Of a DNA stretch of 47,303 nucleotides, positions 43,909-47,303 are shown piece by piece (within the stretch, counting starts at the first letter, position 1; the number at the start of each line of letters is the position of its first letter). Made by a program: the position numbers and the translations under genes. The DNA lies in the NCBI GenBank assembly GCA_029851645.1, contig JARKVN010000012.1, positions 1 through 47,303 on the forward strand, in the 5' to 3' direction. The DNA comes from Cellulosilyticum sp. (lineage in GTDB: Bacteria > Bacillota > Clostridia > Lachnospirales > Cellulosilyticaceae). The notes beneath the pieces were generated by a model. That model searched no databases. It worked only from the letters and a program-made list of their open reading frames with translations, and had not been told where the DNA came from.

Positions 43909-44904
43909 TTACTTTGATCGTAAATTTTTCACGGCATAGTCATACATATCATGTTTTTGACCGTATTGTTCATATAAATCAAGTTTCTTTTGCAAGTTAA
44001 GTTTGCTATCATGTTCAGAATGCTGAGCTACATGTTCTTGACATGAATCGGAACAAAAACCAAGGTGTGTTTCTTCACATGATTCACAGCAAATAAATTG
44101 TGTATGACATACATCATTTCTACAGTTGATATAACGATCAGAAGGCTCCCCACATAAAGAGCATTTAGAAATTACGACATCTTCATCTGTCCTATTAATT
44201 GGAACAGAAATACGGTTATCAAATACATAACATTTCCCATCCCAAAGTCTTCCTTTTACTTCTTCATCTTTCCCATAAGTTACAATACCGCCATCCAAAT
44301 GATAAACTTCTTTAAAACCCTTTTTTAAGAAAACGCCAGTTAATTTTTCACAGCGAATACCACCAGTACAGTAGGAGAGAATTTTTTTATCTTTTTGATC
44401 TCCTAATGTTTCATCAATCCACTTAGGAAATTCTTTAAAGTTTTTCACAGTAGGCTTAATAGCTCCCCTAAAATGTCCTATTTCATATTCATAATCATTT
44501 CGTCCATCTACAATAATAACATCATCTCGTTGAAGCATTTCATAAAATTCTTTCGGCTTTAAATAAGTACCTACCAAATCATTTGGGTTGACATCATCTT
44601 CTGGAAGAAGGGTCAGTATACTATTTCGATGCTTTACATGAAGTTTGTGAAAGGCATGCTCATCACTAGGATCAATTTTAAAAACAGTATCTTCAAATCC
44701 AGGATAAGATCTTAATGCTTCCATATATTGTTCTGTCTCTTCAATAGTACCAGAACAAGTCCCATTAATCCCTTCATGGGAAATGAGTATTCTCCCTTTT
44801 AAATTTAATTTTTTACATAGAGCTAAGTGTTCTTTTGTAAACTCTTCAGGATTCTCTAATGTTCTAAATTTATAATACAATAAAATTCTATAATTTTGAG
44901 CCAT
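43909..44904 (-). CDS. trhO: tRNA uridine(34) hydroxylase (rhodanese family)
   Basis: TrhO (YceA/YbfQ) makes 5-hydroxyuridine at the wobble position of tRNA. This 331-residue protein has the N-terminal acylphosphatase-like part (LKGRILISHEGINGTCSGT), the rhodanese domain (VIIVDGRNDYEYEIGHFRGA) and the catalytic loop with Cys179 and Cys185 in SYCTGGIRCEKL. The C-terminus has many cysteines (CSLCGEPSDRYINCRNDVC, CCESCEETH, FCSDSC), the usual metal-binding tail of this family. It is a single gene. Confidence 0.92.
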   Translation of the reverse strand: MAQNYRILLYYKFRTLENPEEFTKEHLALCKKLNLKGRILISHEGINGTCSGTIEETEQYMEALRSYPGFEDTVFKIDPSDEHAFHKLHVKHRNSILTLLPEDDVNPNDLVGTYLKPKEFYEMLQRDDVIIVDGRNDYEYEIGHFRGAIKPTVKNFKEFPKWIDETLGDQKDKKILSYCTGGIRCEKLTGVFLKKGFKEVYHLDGGIVTYGKDEEVKGRLWDGKCYVFDNRISVPINRTDEDVVISKCSLCGEPSDRYINCRNDVCHTQFICCESCEETHLGFCSDSCQEHVAQHSEHDSKLNLQKKLDLYEQYGQKHDMYDYAVKNLRSK

Positions 44905-45062
44905 ATGTTTCTCCTAAAATAAAATTACTATAGTTATTCTAATGAATACGCTTTAAAGTATACATCAAATTATAAAAAAATAAAATGCTAAAAGTATATA
45001 TTTACTAATAAAAAATTTAAATAATAATTATTATTAAATATAAAATTAAGAACGGCTTTAGA

Positions 45063-45091
45063 TTGATATTATTATTTTGTTTTGATATAAT
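45063..45091 (+). promoter_or_regulatory. Promoter of the thioredoxin-like gene
   Basis: TTGATA (45063-45068) and TATAAT (45086-45091) with a 17-nt spacer, about 25 nt before the start codon. AGGAG lies 8 nt before the ATG. Confidence 0.75.
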
Positions 45092-45115
45092 ATCCTAAAA
45101 AACTAGGAGAAAAAA

Positions 45116-45466
45116 ATGTTTGAACAAGACACATACAAAGAAGATATAAAATTATTTAAAAAAGTACTTTCTGAAGAGGCAGAGCAGTTATTGACTCATG
45201 AAGCATTAGCAATTGTTTATATTGGTCGTGAAACCTGCCCTTTCTGCCGTAAATTTGCTAAAAAGCTAAGTAAATTAGCTCATGAAATAAACTCACCAAT
45301 CTATTATGTAGAAAGCGATAATTCTTTAGATAACCAGTTAAGCTCATTTAGAGAAAAGTATCAAATTGTAACTGTACCAGGATTTATGGTTGGTAAAAAT
45401 GGCGTAGTAGAAGTTCGTTGTGACTCTTCTACTCCAGAAGAAGAACTCTTAAATATGATAAACTAA
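45116..45466 (+). CDS. Thioredoxin-like protein (bacteriocin-accessory type)
   Basis: This 116-residue single thioredoxin fold has the active site GRETCPFCRKFAKKL (Cys-Pro-Phe-Cys, about 41-44) and the cis-proline in VTVPGFMV (about 84-91). There is no signal peptide, so it is cytosolic. CPFC rather than CGPC and the short helical N-terminus resemble the PedC/BrcD-like accessory thiol proteins, but no bacteriocin gene is near. It is a single gene with its own promoter and terminator. Confidence 0.82.
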   Translation: MFEQDTYKEDIKLFKKVLSEEAEQLLTHEALAIVYIGRETCPFCRKFAKKLSKLAHEINSPIYYVESDNSLDNQLSSFREKYQIVTVPGFMVGKNGVVEVRCDSSTPEEELLNMIN

Positions 45467-45496
45467 GGGAACCTACGAAGAACTTATAAATACAAT

Positions 45497-45546
45497 AAAA
45501 ACATAGCCTTCTATAATCTCATCCATCCATAGAAGGCTATGTTTTT
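45497..45546 (+). terminator. Terminator after the thioredoxin-like gene
   Basis: AAAACATAGCCTTCTAT and ATAGAAGGCTATGTTTT form a perfect 17-bp stem followed by T's, 30 nt after the stop. Confidence 0.92.
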
Positions 45547-45707
45547 ATTATAAAAGCCAATTGACTTTATATGGTAAAATTGTTTTGAGCTTGCTTTTTC
45601 TACACACTTCCGTCTTGGATTGTATCAATAACGAACTTTCTCATATAATAGGTTAAGCTTTTTAACACTTACCTTCTCCAATGCAGTACCCACTATATAT
45701 ACTAAAA

Positions 45708-45761
45708 GACTTCAATACATCAAGACTATCTATTGAAGTCATTACCTAAAAGTGTTATAAT
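45708..45761 (+). promoter_or_regulatory. tRNA-Arg promoter with an overlapping inverted repeat
   Basis: TTGAAG (45733-45738) and TATAAT (45756-45761) have a 17-nt spacer, about 50 nt before the tRNA. GACTTCAATA and TATTGAAGTC (45708-45740) form a 10-bp inverted repeat whose right arm covers the -35 box. In 45547-45707 I see nothing that codes. Confidence 0.55.
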
Positions 45762-45810
45762 AATATAGTAGTCAACATATAAGCAATTATTTTGTGACTT
45801 AATTAAATAA

Positions 45811-45884
45811 GCACGCGTAGTTCAGCTGGATAGAGCGTCTGACTTCGGATCAGAATGTCGTGGGTTCGAATCCTACCGCGTGCG
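45811..45884 (+). tRNA. tRNA-Arg (anticodon UCG)
   Basis: The 74-nt gene folds as a full cloverleaf: acceptor GCACGCG/CGCGTGC, D arm GTTC/GAGC, anticodon stem TCTGA/TCAGA with loop CTTCGGA (anticodon TCG), variable ATGTC, T arm GTGGG/CCTAC with loop TTCGAAT, and discriminator G. The 3' CCA is not encoded. Confidence 0.96.
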
Positions 45885-45890
45885 TCAACG

Positions 45891-45939
45891 AAATCCTCTA
45901 AGCATTGAGTATCAATAGATACACACTTAGAGGATTTTT
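45891..45939 (+). terminator. Terminator after tRNA-Arg
   Basis: AAATCCTCTAAG and CTTAGAGGATTT form a 12-bp stem followed by T's, starting 7 nt after the tRNA. Confidence 0.88.
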
Positions 45940-46042
45940 CATTTCGGGTTGTAATAGGTCAGAAGTTGCAGTAAGGTTGCAGTAAAGTTTCTGGCAATTT
46001 AAAGAGTCAGGTTTTGTGAGGTTTTTACTTCAACTAATCTAG
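45940..46042. other. Short non-coding stretch with a tandem 9-mer
   Basis: TTGCAGTAA occurs twice (45965-45973 and 45977-45985), 12 nt apart, just after the tRNA terminator. No gene is seen. It could be a leftover of an element that once entered beside the tRNA, but no integrase or second attachment copy is visible. Confidence 0.3.
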
Positions 46043-46076
46043 TTGATTTAAATAAACTATGTGCTATAATAAGGGT

Positions 46077-46212
46077 ATAAAGAAAGCATCAGTATTAGCG
46101 TACTGATGCTCCCTGAATGTTTTATATATTGGGCTATGAATGGTAAAATAATTTGATAATTATTTTTTATGATTAGAACTGTCTTTCTTGGCGGGTGGAC
46201 AGTTCTTTTCTT
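46077..46212 (+). ncRNA. Candidate small RNA
   Basis: A promoter (TTGATT at 46043-46048, 16-nt spacer, TATAAT at 46065-46070) is followed by a perfect hairpin AGCATCAGTA/TACTGATGCT (46085-46110), a weaker AT hairpin (about 46146-46170), and a terminator AGAACTGTC...GACAGTTCT with TTTTCTTTT (46175-46212). No frame within it has a ribosome site. This looks like a compact RNA gene of about 135 nt; its class is unknown. Confidence 0.45.
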
Positions 46213-46315
46213 TTGCACTAATTTCTATATGTAAGCCTATAGATTTCAATGTTAATACAAATCTATCTATAACTCTATCTTTTCTCCTGTAAACTAATAT
46301 TGCCTATGAAAAAAT

Positions 46316-46369
46316 ACTACAAACAGAAAAAGACTAGTTAACTAGAACTAGAAAATCTCCGTTTGTAGT
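46316..46369. repeat. Inverted repeat with an inner palindrome
   Basis: ACTACAAAC (46316-46324) and GTTTGTAGT (46361-46369) form a 9-bp inverted repeat. The sequence between contains the 12-bp palindrome CTAGTTAACTAG (46333-46344). It lies just upstream of the prenyltransferase promoter and may be a regulatory site. Confidence 0.45.
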
Positions 46370-46395
46370 GTCCATTTTCTTGACATAGTACCAAG

Positions 46396-46424
46396 TTGTA
46401 TAATCTCTTAATTTTAGATATACT
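46396..46424 (+). promoter_or_regulatory. Possible promoter of the prenyltransferase gene
   Basis: TTGTAT (46396-46401) and TATACT (46419-46424) are 17 nt apart, 35 nt before the start codon. An upstream TTGACA (46380) has no -10 at normal spacing. Confidence 0.4.
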
Positions 46425-46458
46425 AATAATATTGAAATAATATTACGGAGGGCTTGAT

Positions 46459-47303
46459 ATGACAATCTCAAGTTTTTTACAACTTGTTGAAATTCGCACT
46501 AAAGTGGCTAGTGTGATTCCTTATTTATTGGGGACGTTTTATACACTCTATACTTTTGACACATTTAGACCTAAGAATGCTTTATTAATGTTCTTAAGTA
46601 TGATTATTTTTGATATGACTACAACAGCTATTAACAATTATATTGACTATACAAAAGCCATAAAAAAGGATGGTTATGGCTATGAAGTACATAATGCCAT
46701 TACATTACATGGCTTAAATATTAAAATGGTTCGTTATTTAATTTATACGATGCTTTTTATTTCAGCTTCATTAGGGATACTACTTGCTCTTAATACAAAT
46801 ATTATTGTCTTTCTATTAGGCGTGCTGTGCTTTGCTATTGGGATTTTGTATACCTTTGGACCACTTCCTATTTCACGTACTCCTTTTGGCGAAGTTTTTT
46901 CAGGAATTACAATGGGACTTATTTTACCCTTTATTAGCATCTACATCCATATCTTTGATCAGAATACAATAGACCTTTCTCTTACTAAAAATAGCTTCTT
47001 AATGTTCTTAGATATTAGAATGTTACTTGATATTGGGATTACTTGTATTCCTCTTATAACATGTATTGCTAATATCATGTTAGCCAATAATATTTGTGAT
47101 ATGGAAGAAGATTTTCCTAATAAACGTTTTACACTTCCTATTTACATAGGTAAAGAAAAAGCACTTATACTTTGGGAATGTCTTTACTACCTTGCTTATA
47201 TTTCAATCGTTGTTGGGGTTATCTTAAAAATACTGCCACTTATTTCAGTATGTACGCTCCTTACACTTATCCCTGTTCTGAAAAATATTCAGGCGTTTGA
47301 AGC
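46459..47303 (+). CDS. UbiA-family prenyltransferase (MenA-like), partial
   Basis: ATG at 46459 follows GGAGGG, and the frame stays open to the right edge (281 codons). The protein is a multi-span membrane enzyme that joins a polyprenyl chain to an aromatic ring. The two Asp-rich motifs are visible: NNYIDYTKAIKKDG (about 67-80) and NNICDMEEDFPNKRFTLP (about 213-230). The second resembles MenA (1,4-dihydroxy-2-naphthoate polyprenyltransferase; N.RD...D...GK.TL). Aspartate density is a little different from MenA, and no other menaquinone gene is in view, so the acceptor is unsure. Confidence 0.85.
   Translation, partial: MTISSFLQLVEIRTKVASVIPYLLGTFYTLYTFDTFRPKNALLMFLSMIIFDMTTTAINNYIDYTKAIKKDGYGYEVHNAITLHGLNIKMVRYLIYTMLFISASLGILLALNTNIIVFLLGVLCFAIGILYTFGPLPISRTPFGEVFSGITMGLILPFISIYIHIFDQNTIDLSLTKNSFLMFLDIRMLLDIGITCIPLITCIANIMLANNICDMEEDFPNKRFTLPIYIGKEKALILWECLYYLAYISIVVGVILKILPLISVCTLLTLIPVLKNIQAFE

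Noticed and set aside
45811-45985. Integrated element at tRNA-Arg
   Set aside because: Only a short tandem 9-mer follows the tRNA; there is no integrase, no duplicated tRNA end and no change in gene content to either side.
46171-46236. A 21-residue hydrophobic peptide (ATG at 46170-46172 region), as in type I toxins
   Set aside because: No ribosome site precedes it and the frame coincides with a good terminator hairpin, so a chance frame is more likely.
1-47303. CRISPR arrays, insertion sequences, phage genes
   Set aside because: No evenly spaced repeats, transposase or phage-like gene was seen on either strand.

Overview
The window looks like chromosome of an AT-rich, Gram-positive, anaerobic-type Clostridia. 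This rests on strong AGGAGG-type ribosome sites, lipobox-bearing binding proteins, B. subtilis-like PhoP boxes, many U-tailed hairpin terminators and Lachnospirales-type sugar genes. A Cellulosilyticum-like or related Lachnospirales host is my inference, not something the sequence proves. Most genes lie on the minus strand. I see no phage, insertion sequence or CRISPR array.

Layout. 1-3.4 kb: a two-HD-domain (HD-GYP-like) protein cut by the left edge, a bacterial PH-domain protein, a GNAT acetyltransferase with a tiny overlapping upstream ORF, and an iron-type alcohol dehydrogenase. 3.5-8.5 kb: an L-rhamnose locus (rhaB-rhaA-rhaD with a divergent AraC-type regulator). The lactaldehyde reductase gene that normally belongs in such an operon survives only as a 53-codon fragment, and rhaB has a terminator-like hairpin in its leader. 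8.5-15.8 kb: an acyl-ACP thioesterase and a BMP/nucleoside-type ABC importer led by a secreted protein of unknown function. 16.3-19.7 kb: a MarR regulator with a MATE exporter, and a second, convergent MATE exporter. 19.7-28 kb: a complete phosphate locus, pstSCAB-phoU-(Na/Pi symporter)-phoP-phoR, with 11-bp-phased PhoP boxes before pstS and again before the symporter. 28-32.4 kb: an NhaC-type antiporter and a sugar-acid dehydratase (IlvD/Edd family) with its FadR-type GntR regulator. The gluconate permease once linked to the dehydratase is reduced to its C-terminus. 32.4-35.7 kb: an ankyrin-GH43 fusion and the C-terminal half of a GH3 beta-glucosidase.

35.7-43.8 kb is the most unusual block: a directon with an Fbp/Afu-type binding protein, ATPase and fused permease, a divergent glycerophosphodiesterase-like protein, an MgtC/SapB membrane protein, and a 725-residue LacI-type regulator whose C-terminal half is a complete ABC solute-binding-protein fold. 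The promoter region carries two related CG-centred palindromes, one overlapping the -35 box, and a three-repeat PhoP box between them. I infer a phosphorus-linked (organophosphate-type) uptake system controlled both by the fusion regulator and by PhoP. 43.9-47.3 kb: trhO, a thioredoxin-like protein, tRNA-Arg(UCG), a possible small RNA, and the start of a UbiA/MenA-type prenyltransferase cut by the right edge.

The main points for a second look are the LacI-SBP fusion with its operators, a PstS whose two halves are in circularly permuted order, the ankyrin-GH43 fusion, and several operons that have recently lost a member (fucO, gntP, the N-half of GH3).
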